Shown here: piece by piece, positions 1 through 8,487 of the stretch
Position numbering within the stretch: position 1 is the stretch's first letter
Layout: every line of letters begins with the position of its first letter
Source of the DNA: Treponema sp.
GTDB lineage: Bacteria > Spirochaetota > Spirochaetia > Treponematales > Treponemataceae
NCBI GenBank assembly: GCA_016290995.1
Contig: JAEEVR010000011.1
Location: 1-64,000 of the forward strand
Length of the DNA: 64,000 nt
Direction: 5' to 3'
Notes under the pieces: model-generated
Seen by the model: only the letters and a program-made list of their open reading frames with translations
What the model was told of the DNA's origin: nothing
The model's database searches: none
Made by a program: the position numbers and the translations under genes

Positions 1-618
1 GCTGTTTGTCCGCTTTCCGACGTAACGCCCTCCATCATGGAACAGTTTGACAAAAACATTTTGCAGCCAACGTTAAAGGGCCTTATCGCGGAAGGATACG
101 ACTACCGCGGCTTCATTTTCTTTGGCGTTATGATAACAAAAGACGGTCCAAAGCTTTTGGAATACAATGTCCGCTTGGGCGACCCCGAAACTCAGGCCGT
201 TCTTCCTCTGATGGACTTTGACTTTGCCGCCATGTGCCAAGCGATCACAGACCAAAGCCTAAAAGATTTTAAAATGAACTGGAAGGAAGGATTTGCCGTG
301 GCGCCCGTCGCGGTTTCCGGCGGCTATCCCGGAAGCTATCCCAAGGGAAAAGAAATTTCGATTGACCAAAATTTGGTTGAGCGAAGCGGCGCCAAGGTCT
401 TTGTGGCCGGCGCAATTGCCAACAGGCGCAAAGAAGAAAAAGGAGCGGCGTCAAGCGGAATGGTTACAAGCGGCGGACGCGTTCTTGCCGTTTGCGCGCA
501 AGGCCAATCCTTTGACGAAGCTTGGAAAAAAGCCTACGACGCGATGGAAGGCGTTTCCTTTGACGGAATGTTCTTCCGCAAGGACATCGGACTTCCCGGC
601 GCCGCGGTTTCTGACTAA
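1..618 (+). CDS. purD: Phosphoribosylamine-glycine ligase (GARS), C-terminal part; gene runs off the left edge
   Basis: The frame is open from base 1, so the gene begins outside the window; the last 205 codons are present. GARS joins glycine to phosphoribosylamine with ATP in the second step of purine synthesis, in the cytoplasm. The ATP-grasp signature is clear: GPKLLEYNVRLGDPETQ (about residues 51-67 of the visible part) matches the family's metal-binding core ending in GDPETQ, and GFIFFGVM precedes it. The remainder is the usual C-terminal domain. A methionine at 37 is internal and not the start. The gene ends 97 bases before the convergent glnN, with a two-way terminator between. Identification is firm; upstream context is unknown. 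Confidence 0.95.
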   Translation, partial: AVCPLSDVTPSIMEQFDKNILQPTLKGLIAEGYDYRGFIFFGVMITKDGPKLLEYNVRLGDPETQAVLPLMDFDFAAMCQAITDQSLKDFKMNWKEGFAVAPVAVSGGYPGSYPKGKEISIDQNLVERSGAKVFVAGAIANRRKEEKGAASSGMVTSGGRVLAVCAQGQSFDEAWKKAYDAMEGVSFDGMFFRKDIGLPGAAVSD

Positions 619-640
619 TAGCGGCACAGGTTAGTCCTAC

Positions 641-680
641 AAAAAAAGCCCGCGAGTTTTTCTCGCGGGCTTTTTGTTTT
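641..680. terminator. Bidirectional intrinsic terminator between purD and glnN
   Basis: A 9-bp GC-rich stem (GCCCGCGAG at 648-656 with CTCGCGGGC at 662-670, 5-base loop) is flanked by a run of A on the left and T on the right, so it gives a U-tailed hairpin in both directions. It serves the convergent genes purD (+) and glnN (-). Confidence 0.92.
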
Positions 681-683
681 GCC

Positions 684-703
684 TGCGCTCTTGGCGCTGG
701 CAA
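684..703. repeat. Short intergenic motif shared with 32639-32661
   Basis: TGCGCTCTTG followed by GCGCTGGCAA occurs here and again at 32639-32661, where three extra bases (CGA) separate the halves. Both lie just downstream of a gene end. Two copies in 64 kb could be a dispersed element or chance. Confidence 0.3.
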
Positions 704-714
704 ACTATTTTCGT

Positions 715-2811
715 CTATAATCTAAACAACAAGTCTTCGTAGCATGGGAAGGGCTTGTAGTCTTCGCCAATCAAAGGCTCGATCTCGTCGGCCACGGCGC
801 GGGCTTCCGACATGGCGGGAAGAACGCTGTCGGCGTAAGCGCGGGCGCATTCCATAACGTCGGCCGCGCTCTTAGCGGCAAGATGCTTTTTGCAAAGCTC
901 GTCGGCTTTTGAAGCGAGGCTTGCTGTAAGGCAATCCAACTTTTCCAAGAGCGCGGCCTGGCTTGCGGCCTTGGCTCCGGGAACGACAGCCTTAACGTTA
1001 AGCGCAGACTTGGCCACGGCGTCCATGTACTTGTAGGCGGACGAAAGGATGTCCTTGTTGATCATTTCAAGCATCGTCTCAACTTCGATGTTCAAAACCT
1101 TGCAGTACTTTTCCAACTTAATTTCGTAGTGGTCCTGCATTTCCTGCTCGGTGTAAACGCCCATCTCTGTGTAAAGCTTGACGTTCTTTTTGTCCAAGTA
1201 ATGGGCCATCGCGTCGGGAGTTGAGCGCAAGTTCAAGAGGCCGCGCTTTTCGGCTTCGGGAACCCAGCTTGAGTCGTAGCCGTTTCCGTTAAAGATGATT
1301 TTCCAGTGAGCGGTAATCTCGCGCTTGATCAAGGCGCTCAAAGCGCTTTCAAAGTCGCCGGCGCTTTCAAGCTCGTCGGCAAAGCCCTTGAGGGTATAGG
1401 CGACAATCGCGTCCAAGGCAGTGTTGGGGCCGGCGATTGAAAGGCTTGAACCGACTGAGCGGAATTCGAATTTGTTTCCTGTAAAGGCAAAGGGCGACGT
1501 TCTGTTGCGGTCTGTCGAATCCTTTGGAATCGGAGGAAGAATGTCAACGCCGATTGTCATCTTGCTCTTTGAGCGGCCCTTCATCGGAGTTCCGTCTTTG
1601 ATTGACTGGAGAACGTCCAAAAGCTCGTCGCCGACATACATAGAGATGATGGCCGGCGGCGCCTCGTTGGCTCCAAGGCGGTGGTCGTTTCCGGCGCTGG
1701 CTACTGAAATGCGCAAGAGATCCTGGTTTTCGTCAACGGCCTTGATCACCGCTGTCAAGAACAAAAGGAACTGAGAGTTCTTTTCGGGAGTGTCGCCCGG
1801 CTCAAGCAAGTTTTCGCCTTCGTCAGTTGACATTGACCAGTTGTTGTGCTTTCCGCTTCCGTTCAAGCCGGCAAAGGGCTTTTCGTGCAAAAGGCAAACA
1901 AGGCCGTGGCGGCGGGCTACCTTTTTCATAACCTCCATCGTAAGCTGGTTTTGGTCGGTGCTAAGGTTTGTTGTCGTAAAGATCGGAGCCATCTCGTGCT
2001 GGGCGGGAGCGACTTCGTTGTGCTCTGTCTTTGAATAAACGCCGTACTTCCAAAGAGTCTCGTTAAGGTCTTCCATGTACTTTACGATTTTTGGATTAAG
2101 GGCGGCAAAGTACTGGTCGTCCATTTCCTGGCCTTTTGAAGGCTTGGCTCCAAAAAGCGTGCGGCCAGTCATGCGAAGGTCCTTGCGCTGCTTGTAAAGG
2201 TCTTCGTTTACGATAAAGTATTCCTGCTCGGGGCCGACTGTCGTGGCAACGTGGCTTGCGGTCTTGTTTCCAAAAAGGCGCAAAACGCGCAAGGCCTGCT
2301 CGTTCAACGCTTCCATAGAGCGCAAGAGCGGAGTCTTTTTGTCCAAAGCCTCGCCTGTGTATGAACAGAAGGCTGTCGGAATGCAAAGTGTGTGCTCCTT
2401 TACAAAAGGATATGAAGTCGGATCCCAAACTGTGTATCCGCGGGCTTCGTATGTGTCGCGGCTTCCGCCGTTGGGGAATGAAGAAGCGTCAGGCTCGCCT
2501 TTTACAAGCTCCTTTCCGCTAAAGGTCATGATTACCGTTCCGTCATCCTGAGGATTGATGAAAGAGTCGTGCTTTTCGGCGGTGATTCCCGTAAGGGGCT
2601 GGAACCAGTGGGTAAAGTGCGTGGCTCCTTTTTCAATGGCCCATTCCTTCATCGCGTGGGCAACCTGGTTGGCAAGGTCGATATTGAGCGGCTCTCCGCC
2701 GTCAATCGTCTTTTTGAGCGCCTTGAAGGTTTCCTTTGGAAGCCTTTCCTTCATCGTCTTTTGGTTGAACACCATTGAACCAAAAAGTTCGGGAACGTTA
2801 GTTTGAGCCAT
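715..2811 (-). CDS. glnN: Type III glutamine synthetase
   Basis: Makes glutamine from glutamate, ammonia and ATP; the GSIII family (about 700 residues, dodecameric) is typical of Bacteroides, cyanobacteria and some spirochaetes. The 698-residue product has GSIII hallmarks: GLNGSGKHNNWS, NEVAPAQHEMAPIF and NRTSPFAFTGNKFEFR, all in the catalytic core, and the family-specific long C-terminal helical part. The frame is open 40 codons upstream to 2931, but those codons overlap the promoter -10 box, so they cannot be in the mRNA. The ATG at 2811 has AGGAGG five bases upstream and gives the expected length. The gene stands alone with its own sigma-70 promoter and a strong leader hairpin (2843-2906) that looks like an attenuator. 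Only the attenuation is inference. Confidence 0.96.
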   Translation of the reverse strand: MAQTNVPELFGSMVFNQKTMKERLPKETFKALKKTIDGGEPLNIDLANQVAHAMKEWAIEKGATHFTHWFQPLTGITAEKHDSFINPQDDGTVIMTFSGKELVKGEPDASSFPNGGSRDTYEARGYTVWDPTSYPFVKEHTLCIPTAFCSYTGEALDKKTPLLRSMEALNEQALRVLRLFGNKTASHVATTVGPEQEYFIVNEDLYKQRKDLRMTGRTLFGAKPSKGQEMDDQYFAALNPKIVKYMEDLNETLWKYGVYSKTEHNEVAPAQHEMAPIFTTTNLSTDQNQLTMEVMKKVARRHGLVCLLHEKPFAGLNGSGKHNNWSMSTDEGENLLEPGDTPEKNSQFLLFLTAVIKAVDENQDLLRISVASAGNDHRLGANEAPPAIISMYVGDELLDVLQSIKDGTPMKGRSKSKMTIGVDILPPIPKDSTDRNRTSPFAFTGNKFEFRSVGSSLSIAGPNTALDAIVAYTLKGFADELESAGDFESALSALIKREITAHWKIIFNGNGYDSSWVPEAEKRGLLNLRSTPDAMAHYLDKKNVKLYTEMGVYTEQEMQDHYEIKLEKYCKVLNIEVETMLEMINKDILSSAYKYMDAVAKSALNVKAVVPGAKAASQAALLEKLDCLTASLASKADELCKKHLAAKSAADVMECARAYADSVLPAMSEARAVADEIEPLIGEDYKPFPCYEDLLFRL

Positions 2812-2842
2812 CTTTTCCTCCTTATTGAAAAAACACGGCAAT

Positions 2843-2906
2843 AAAAAAAAGGCGATGTGGACAATTCTCTTTGCAAAAAGCAAAAAAAAATTGTTCACAT
2901 CGCCTT
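2843..2906 (-). terminator. Terminator-like hairpin in the glnN leader (candidate attenuator)
   Basis: Two 18-base arms, 2889-2906 and 2849-2866, pair with a single G-U. In the minus-strand transcript the stem is followed at once by eight U (A run at 2843-2850), the form of an intrinsic terminator. It lies between the predicted start of transcription (about 2916) and the glnN ribosome-binding site (2817-2822). A transcript stopping here would be about 70 nt. Confidence 0.8.
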
Positions 2907-2922
2907 TGATGTTTACGCTGTC

Positions 2923-2951
2923 TTTATACATCTTTTAAAAAAAAATGTCAA
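2923..2951 (-). promoter_or_regulatory. Sigma-70 promoter of glnN
   Basis: On the minus strand TTGACA (2951-2946), 17-base spacer, TATAAA (2928-2923). Predicted start about 2916, ten bases ahead of the attenuator stem. Confidence 0.88.
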
Positions 2952-2983
2952 TAGCCGTCCGAAAAATTTCGCGTTTTTCTTAC

Positions 2984-3012
2984 TAGCAAAAGCGCGCAAA
3001 GTGTGATATAAT
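2984..3012 (+). promoter_or_regulatory. Promoter of the first GGDEF/EAL gene, near-leaderless
   Basis: Extended -10 TGATATAAT (hexamer 3007-3012) with TAGCAA at 2984-2989, spacer 17. The -10 ends nine bases before the ATG at 3022, so the mRNA leader would be about 3 nt. Confidence 0.72.
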
Positions 3013-3021
3013 AGAAAAGTT

Positions 3022-5325
3022 ATGAGAGCGATATACATTGGCTGGAACACTATTTCCACAATAGTATTAATAATCTTCGCAATTGTCGCCGCAAAAAAGA
3101 AAACCAGGCTCTCTCCCCTTGTAACGGCCCTGTGCTCTCTGGCCGCCCTATGCCTTTTGGCTTACACCGCTCAATTTTTTACCTGCAACAAAAGGCTGGC
3201 CCTTACTCTTTGCGCCATTTACTACATTTGCGACCTCTGCGTTTTGTTCGCGATTTACGTTTTTGTAATTTCAATCGCGGAGATTTCCAAGTCCCTAAAA
3301 AAGCATTCCTTGGCGGCGGGAATTTTCTTTATTTTTGCCAGCATAAATTTCGCCAGCTTTATCATCAACATTTTCACAGAACACTCCATAAAGCTTACCC
3401 CTGTCTTTTTTAGGGACGGCTCCTTTAACTATTGGGCCAGAGACTTTCAGTGGCCCATTTACTTTAACTTGGCGCTTCAAGTTGTGATGAGCGTAATCAT
3501 CATTTACGCTCTTTTAAAAAGAACCTTTAAGCTGCCCAGCTTTTACCGAAGAAACTTCATCACAATTTCATCGCTCTTTTTGCTTGTAATTATAATGAAC
3601 TCCGTTTACTACTTTGGAGCGTTTAGGCTTGAGCTTTCAATTTTGTTATATCTATTCTTGGCGGCCTACGCCTTTCAGATTTCCTTTTGGGGAATCAACG
3701 CCTCCCTCTTGAACACAATGCTTTCTTTGGTATCGGAGAACATCAGTTACGCGGTTGTCTGCTTTGCCAGTTTGGGCCGTTGCTTTTACCTGAACCGCGA
3801 GGCTAGAAACATTTTTGGATACGGACCCAACGGCTATGCGGCCGCCGAAGGCTTCCGCGACAAGCTGAACGAACAGTACCCCGAAAAAATGTTCAGCTTT
3901 TTGACGCTTACAAAAACAATGCTGGTCAATTCCGAAACCAGAACCTTTGAGTGCGAATACAAAATCCTCAAAGACAAAAAAGACCGCAACGTTGTAAGCT
4001 ACTTAAAGTTGGTGGACACAACCGACGAACTTGCCCGCTTGGAAGAAGAAAGGTTCCGTTCAGAACACGATTCCCTGACAGGACTTTACAACCGCTCCAC
4101 CTTCTTCAAAAAGGCGGCGGAAGTTCTTAGGGTAAACAAAAACGAAGATTTTTTTATGATCGCCACAAACATCATGGACTTTAAGATCGTAAACAATCTT
4201 TTTGGCGAACAGGCGGGAAACGAAGTCTTAAAGCTCCAAGCCGCCTTGATATCTTCCGTCAATTATACAAACTCCCTCTTTGGAAGAATTTCCGGCGACA
4301 AATTCGCAGTCCTTCTTCCAAAAGCCAGCTTTAACGTCAACACAATCGAGCAGAACAACATGACGCTGCAGCAAGCGGTTTCAAAATACAACTACAAGCT
4401 GCAAAGCTACGCCGGCGTCTACGGAATCTCGGACAAGTACGAAAACCCCAAGTTCATGTACGACAAGGCCGCGATGACAATCGAAACGATTCGCGGAAAC
4501 ATGGAAAAGTCAATCGCGTTCTACGACTCGTCAATCATGGACAAGCAAATCCACGACAAAAAAATCATTTCGGAATTTGACGAGGCCTTGAAAAACGGCG
4601 AGCTTGTGATGTACTTGCAGCCCCAAGTCAGTTCCGCCGATGAAAAAGTTTTGGGCGCCGAAGCCTTGGTCCGCTGGATCTCGCCCGAAAAAGGCATGCT
4701 CACTCCGGGCGAATTCATTCCGGTCTTGGAAAAATCCGGAATGATCCACAAGCTTGACCAATTTATGTGGGAGTCGGCGGTAGTCAAATTGGCCGAATGG
4801 CGCAACCTTGGAAACGACATGAGCATTTCAATCAACATTTGCGCAAAAGACTTTTATTACTGCGACGTTTACAGATACCTTACGGGCCTTGTAGAAAAAT
4901 ACAGGGTCAAGCCGCAAAAACTAAACGTTGAAATTACAGAAACCGTCTTGATGCAAGACATAAACACCCACCGCCAAGTCCTAAAGAAATTGAGCGACTA
5001 CGGTTTTATCATCGAAATGGACGACTTTGGCTCTGGCTTCTCTTCTTTGAACACGCTAAAAGACGTGGAGATGGACACGCTAAAAATCGACATGGGCTTT
5101 TTGCGCGCCTCAAACTTTTCGCAAAAAGTCAAAGACATCATAACGGCCATCATTTCAATGGCAAAAACCTTGGGAATGACGGTCATCACAGAAGGCGTCG
5201 AAAACCAAGACCAAGTTGAATTCCTTAAGCAATCAGGCTGCGATATTTTCCAAGGCTTCTATTTTTCAAAGCCGATATCTGTCGAAGAATTCGAAAAGAA
5301 GTATTGCAACGGAGGTCAAGCATGA
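3022..5325 (+). CDS. Membrane c-di-GMP protein: multi-pass sensor, degenerate GGDEF, intact EAL
   Basis: 767 residues. Residues 1-240 contain about seven hydrophobic helices, resembling 7TM sensory regions; then a short PAS-like linker, a GGDEF domain (about 350-490) and an EAL domain (about 510-760). The GGDEF motif reads SGDKF (about residue 423) in place of GGDEF, so cyclase activity is unlikely. The EAL domain keeps the expected catalytic set: EALVRW (E547), SINI, ITE, MDDFGSGFSSL (D667, D668), LKID, EGVE and FQGF. It should be a phosphodiesterase that hydrolyses c-di-GMP, with the GGDEF domain perhaps a GTP sensor. The next gene is a paralogue overlapping by four bases. The ligand of the membrane region is unknown. 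Confidence 0.88.
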   Translation: MRAIYIGWNTISTIVLIIFAIVAAKKKTRLSPLVTALCSLAALCLLAYTAQFFTCNKRLALTLCAIYYICDLCVLFAIYVFVISIAEISKSLKKHSLAAGIFFIFASINFASFIINIFTEHSIKLTPVFFRDGSFNYWARDFQWPIYFNLALQVVMSVIIIYALLKRTFKLPSFYRRNFITISSLFLLVIIMNSVYYFGAFRLELSILLYLFLAAYAFQISFWGINASLLNTMLSLVSENISYAVVCFASLGRCFYLNREARNIFGYGPNGYAAAEGFRDKLNEQYPEKMFSFLTLTKTMLVNSETRTFECEYKILKDKKDRNVVSYLKLVDTTDELARLEEERFRSEHDSLTGLYNRSTFFKKAAEVLRVNKNEDFFMIATNIMDFKIVNNLFGEQAGNEVLKLQAALISSVNYTNSLFGRISGDKFAVLLPKASFNVNTIEQNNMTLQQAVSKYNYKLQSYAGVYGISDKYENPKFMYDKAAMTIETIRGNMEKSIAFYDSSIMDKQIHDKKIISEFDEALKNGELVMYLQPQVSSADEKVLGAEALVRWISPEKGMLTPGEFIPVLEKSGMIHKLDQFMWESAVVKLAEWRNLGNDMSISINICAKDFYYCDVYRYLTGLVEKYRVKPQKLNVEITETVLMQDINTHRQVLKKLSDYGFIIEMDDFGSGFSSLNTLKDVEMDTLKIDMGFLRASNFSQKVKDIITAIISMAKTLGMTVITEGVENQDQVEFLKQSGCDIFQGFYFSKPISVEEFEKKYCNGGQA

Positions 5326-7601
5326 TAACCATTGTCAACGCGTATTACATGATTGCCATCGTTGTTTGGCTAACCCTTTTGTTCACCTTTATTTCGGTCC
5401 TCCGTTCAAAAGTGCCTGGAAAGATTTTCTTTACCCTTCCGATTGGAATGGCGTTGTTTACCGTTCCAATTTACACAGCGTTCGTTTCGGCAAAGACTTA
5501 CTTTCCCGCGATGCTATTTGACGGCATTTACTTTATTTGCACCGATTTCCTTGGCTTGTTCATGCTCCTTTTCATCGTGTCTTACACTTGGAAATACCGA
5601 GCGTTAAAGCCGTCGATATTTATTTTCTCTCCACTGGTTTTAGTGGACTCCGTTTCATTGATAGTGAACGCCTGGACGCGCCATTCGTTCAACTTGACAA
5701 AAATCGTCACCGAAACCGAAATCGAATATTGGTCTTGCGAATTCACTTCGCTCCATTACATACACTTGGCCTTTTGCTACGCAATGGTCATGTTTAGCCT
5801 GGTTCTTTTGGTTCACGCGATTGTTGACTGCCCCTACGGCTACAAGTACAAATACGTTTCGCTTTTTGTCGCCTTTATCGTTGTAATCATCACCAACGCC
5901 ATTTGCTACTCGTTGGACTTGGCGGTTGACTTTTCGGTGTTCCTTTATCCGCTTACGGCGATGTTCATTTACTACCATTCAATGTTCGCCGCCTCGCGAA
6001 AACTGCTGACCAACTCGCTGACAAACGTTAACGACAACATTGAGGACGCGATCTTGTACTTTGACATCAACGACGACTGCTTCTATTCAAATTCGCGCGC
6101 AAAGCCCCTGTTCTTGGACAGCGACGGAAAATTCTCGCCGCTAAAGGCAAGCGAATTCTTAATTTACGCGAGAGGAAAAATTCAGTCCAACAAATCAAAA
6201 AAGCCGGTTGAGTTCTTTACAATCAACGGCCAAGAGCGCCAGTTTGAAATCGAAGCGGAAGACATTTACTTTGGCTACAACCTGATCGGCTCTTACCTTA
6301 AGCTTAGCGACAAAACCGACGAAATAAACCGCTACCTAACCCAAAAATTCTTGGCCAACCACGACGAACTTACCGGCGCTTACAACCGCGAACATTTCTT
6401 TAAGGCTTGCGACGAAAAGATCAGGGAAAACCCCAACACCGAATACGTTATGGTGTCCACAAACATTCGCCAATTTAAATTGGTAAACGAACTCTTTGGC
6501 GAGGAAGTCGGAAACCAAATATTGATTAAAATGGCCACAACCGCAAAAACATTGGCGCTTCACGATTGCGTCATGGGCCGCGTAAGCGACGACCGCTTTG
6601 GCTTGTTGGCGCAAAAGCAATATCTTACAGAGGACCACATAAAAGCCTTCTTGGAAAGCTCGCAGGAAGTTTTAAAAGACTCAATGTACAAATTGAATCT
6701 TTGCGTCGGCGTTTGCGACGTTCATGAAGGAGAAAACGCGCAGCTTCTTTACGACAAAACGCAGCTGGCCATCAACAAGATTTGCAACGACTACCAAAAG
6801 CACATAGCCTACTACAACACAGACTTGATGGACGAGCTTTTGCGCGAACGGCAAATCACAATGGAATTTGAAGACGCTTTGGCCGCCGGACAGATTTGCA
6901 TGCGCTTGCAGCCAGTTGTCGATTCGGAAGGAAGGGCGATTGGCAGCGAAGCCTTGGCAAGATGGGAGCATCCCCAGCGCGGACTCTTGCAACCAGAAGT
7001 TTTTCTTCCGGCGCTTGAGCGTTCCGGCCTTATCCACAAGCTGGACACATTTATTTGGGAAAAAGCCGCAAGCCTCCTTGAAGATTGGAGTAAGCGCGGC
7101 AAAGACGAGATGCGCATCTCGGTGAATGTTTCAGAAAAAGACATCTACTACATTGACATTGGAGAGGCCTTTAAGCAGTTGCTTTTAAGGCACACATTCA
7201 ATCCAAACAACATGAAGATAGAGTTTACCGAAAGCTCTTTGACAAAGGACCTCAACTCAACCATAGCGCTTTTTGAAAAGTTAAAGCAACTCGGATTTGA
7301 AGTCGGAATCGACAACTTTGGCCACGGCTACTCTTCCCTTAACTTTCTTAAAGACGTCAACGCGGACATCCTTAAGATGGACATGGCCCTTGCCCAAGAA
7401 AGCCAAAATTCGGAACGATCAAAGACAATCATCAAGTTTATCGTTGACATTTCCAAGGCTTTGAATATGAAGCTTATTTCTGAGGGAGTCGAAACCGCCG
7501 AACAATTGATGATGCTAAAAAACTTTGGCTTTTCTTACTTCCAAGGCTTCTTCTTCTCAAAGCCGCTTTCGATCAGCGACTTTGAGGAAAAATATCTCTG
7601 A
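5322..7601 (+). CDS. Membrane GGDEF/EAL paralogue, both motifs degenerate
   Basis: 759 residues with the same architecture as its upstream neighbour: about seven membrane helices (1-220), GGDEF-like domain (350-490), EAL-like domain (505-755). The start is ATG 5322, with GGAGGT five bases before it and an ATGA overlap with the previous stop; an upstream TTG at 5304 lacks such a site. The GGDEF motif reads SDDRF (about 422-426). In the EAL domain EALARW (E543), SVNVS, FTES, LKMD, EGVE and FQGF remain, but the DDFG metal motif is DNFG (D664, N665). Loss of the second metal aspartate suggests weak or no phosphodiesterase activity, so it may bind c-di-GMP or modulate its partner. It ends three bases from a convergent gene. 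Confidence 0.88.
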   Translation: MITIVNAYYMIAIVVWLTLLFTFISVLRSKVPGKIFFTLPIGMALFTVPIYTAFVSAKTYFPAMLFDGIYFICTDFLGLFMLLFIVSYTWKYRALKPSIFIFSPLVLVDSVSLIVNAWTRHSFNLTKIVTETEIEYWSCEFTSLHYIHLAFCYAMVMFSLVLLVHAIVDCPYGYKYKYVSLFVAFIVVIITNAICYSLDLAVDFSVFLYPLTAMFIYYHSMFAASRKLLTNSLTNVNDNIEDAILYFDINDDCFYSNSRAKPLFLDSDGKFSPLKASEFLIYARGKIQSNKSKKPVEFFTINGQERQFEIEAEDIYFGYNLIGSYLKLSDKTDEINRYLTQKFLANHDELTGAYNREHFFKACDEKIRENPNTEYVMVSTNIRQFKLVNELFGEEVGNQILIKMATTAKTLALHDCVMGRVSDDRFGLLAQKQYLTEDHIKAFLESSQEVLKDSMYKLNLCVGVCDVHEGENAQLLYDKTQLAINKICNDYQKHIAYYNTDLMDELLRERQITMEFEDALAAGQICMRLQPVVDSEGRAIGSEALARWEHPQRGLLQPEVFLPALERSGLIHKLDTFIWEKAASLLEDWSKRGKDEMRISVNVSEKDIYYIDIGEAFKQLLLRHTFNPNNMKIEFTESSLTKDLNSTIALFEKLKQLGFEVGIDNFGHGYSSLNFLKDVNADILKMDMALAQESQNSERSKTIIKFIVDISKALNMKLISEGVETAEQLMMLKNFGFSYFQGFFFSKPLSISDFEEKYL

Positions 7602-7604
7602 TTT

Positions 7605-8378
7605 TTACATTGACGTGTAGCCGCCGTCAACCGGAAGGATTACTCCAGTGACATAAGAAGAGGATGGACTTGCCAAGAAAATCGCGGCGCTGTCCAACTC
7701 GCCTTCGTTTCCGTAGCGGCTCAAAGGAATCATTGTCTTGGCGTTGTTCTGGAAGAACTCAGAGTCAAGGGTTTCCTTTGTAAGCGGCGAGTAAAAGTAG
7801 CCGGGGCAAATCGCGTTGACGTTAATGCCGTACTTTCCCCATTCGGCGGCAAGTCCGCGTGTAAGGTTTACGACGCCGCCCTTGGCCGCATGGTAGGGAG
7901 AGCAAGGCGCGACCTTGTTTCCGACCATTCCATACATAGAAGCGATGTTGATGATGCGGCCGTACTTGGCGCCGATCATGGCTTTTTTGGCAACGGCGCG
8001 CGCCATCTTAAAGGTGCCGCCCAAGTCAACGTTAAGCTCTCCGTTAAACTGTTCGTCGGTAATGTCTTCGGCGGGGGCAACGGCTCCCGTTCCGGCGTTG
8101 TTAATCAAAATGTCTATGCGGCCAAATTTTTCCACGATTTTGTCAACCGCCGCGTCAACCGCGCTTGTGTCGGTAATGTCGCAACGAATGGCAAGCGTTT
8201 CAACGCCAAATTCATCGTGAATGTCTTTTGCCACGGCGTCAATCAATTCTTGGCGGCGGGCGATGGCAACGATGGAGGCGCCTTGGTTGGCCAAAGCCTT
8301 GGCCATTTGAACGCCCAATCCTGTAGAGCAGCCAGTGACAACAGCAACTTGTCCTTTTAAGTCAAAATAAGATTTCAT
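7605..8378 (-). CDS. Short-chain dehydrogenase/reductase (gluconate/ketoacyl reductase type)
   Basis: 257 residues, classical SDR. Visible: nucleotide-binding TGCSTGLG (residues 15-22), NNAG (about 92-95), catalytic serine in NIASMYG (about 147), YHAAK catalytic Tyr/Lys (about 162-166), and the C-terminal GGYTSM. It should reduce or oxidise a small carbonyl or alcohol with NAD(P)H. Overall similarity is to gluconate 5-dehydrogenase/KduD enzymes, and it lies beside a sugar ABC transporter, so sugar-acid metabolism is a reasonable inference; FabG-like activity is the alternative. It has its own promoter (8429-8457) whose -35 lies inside the terminator of the transporter operon, and an AAGGGG ribosome-binding site. 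Confidence 0.85.
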   Translation of the reverse strand: MKSYFDLKGQVAVVTGCSTGLGVQMAKALANQGASIVAIARRQELIDAVAKDIHDEFGVETLAIRCDITDTSAVDAAVDKIVEKFGRIDILINNAGTGAVAPAEDITDEQFNGELNVDLGGTFKMARAVAKKAMIGAKYGRIINIASMYGMVGNKVAPCSPYHAAKGGVVNLTRGLAAEWGKYGINVNAICPGYFYSPLTKETLDSEFFQNNAKTMIPLSRYGNEGELDSAAIFLASPSSSYVTGVILPVDGGYTSM

Positions 8379-8428
8379 AAAAACCCCTTATGTAATTATT
8401 GCGTTCTCCAGCGCAAGTTGTATCTATA

Positions 8429-8457
8429 ATAATAGCATAAAAAACGCCGCCCGGCAA
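8429..8457 (-). promoter_or_regulatory. Promoter of the SDR gene, inside the upstream terminator
   Basis: Minus strand TTGCCG (8457-8452), spacer 17, TATTAT (8434-8429). The -35 box uses the loop and part of the stem of the terminator at 8441-8465. Confidence 0.65.
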
Positions 8458-8465
8458 GGGCGGCG
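8435..8465 (-). terminator. Terminator of the sugar ABC operon
   Basis: Stem CGCCGCCC (8445-8452) with GGGCGGCG (8458-8465), 5-base loop, followed on the minus strand by GTTTTTTATG. It lies 23 bases after the last permease gene. Confidence 0.88.
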
Positions 8466-8487
8466 GCTTCTTGGTAAGTGGCGGACT

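Noticed and set aside
2812..2931. N-terminal 40-codon extension of glnN in frame
   Set aside because: It would start at codons overlapping the promoter -10, and runs through the leader hairpin; ATG 2811 has an ideal ribosome-binding site and gives normal GSIII length.
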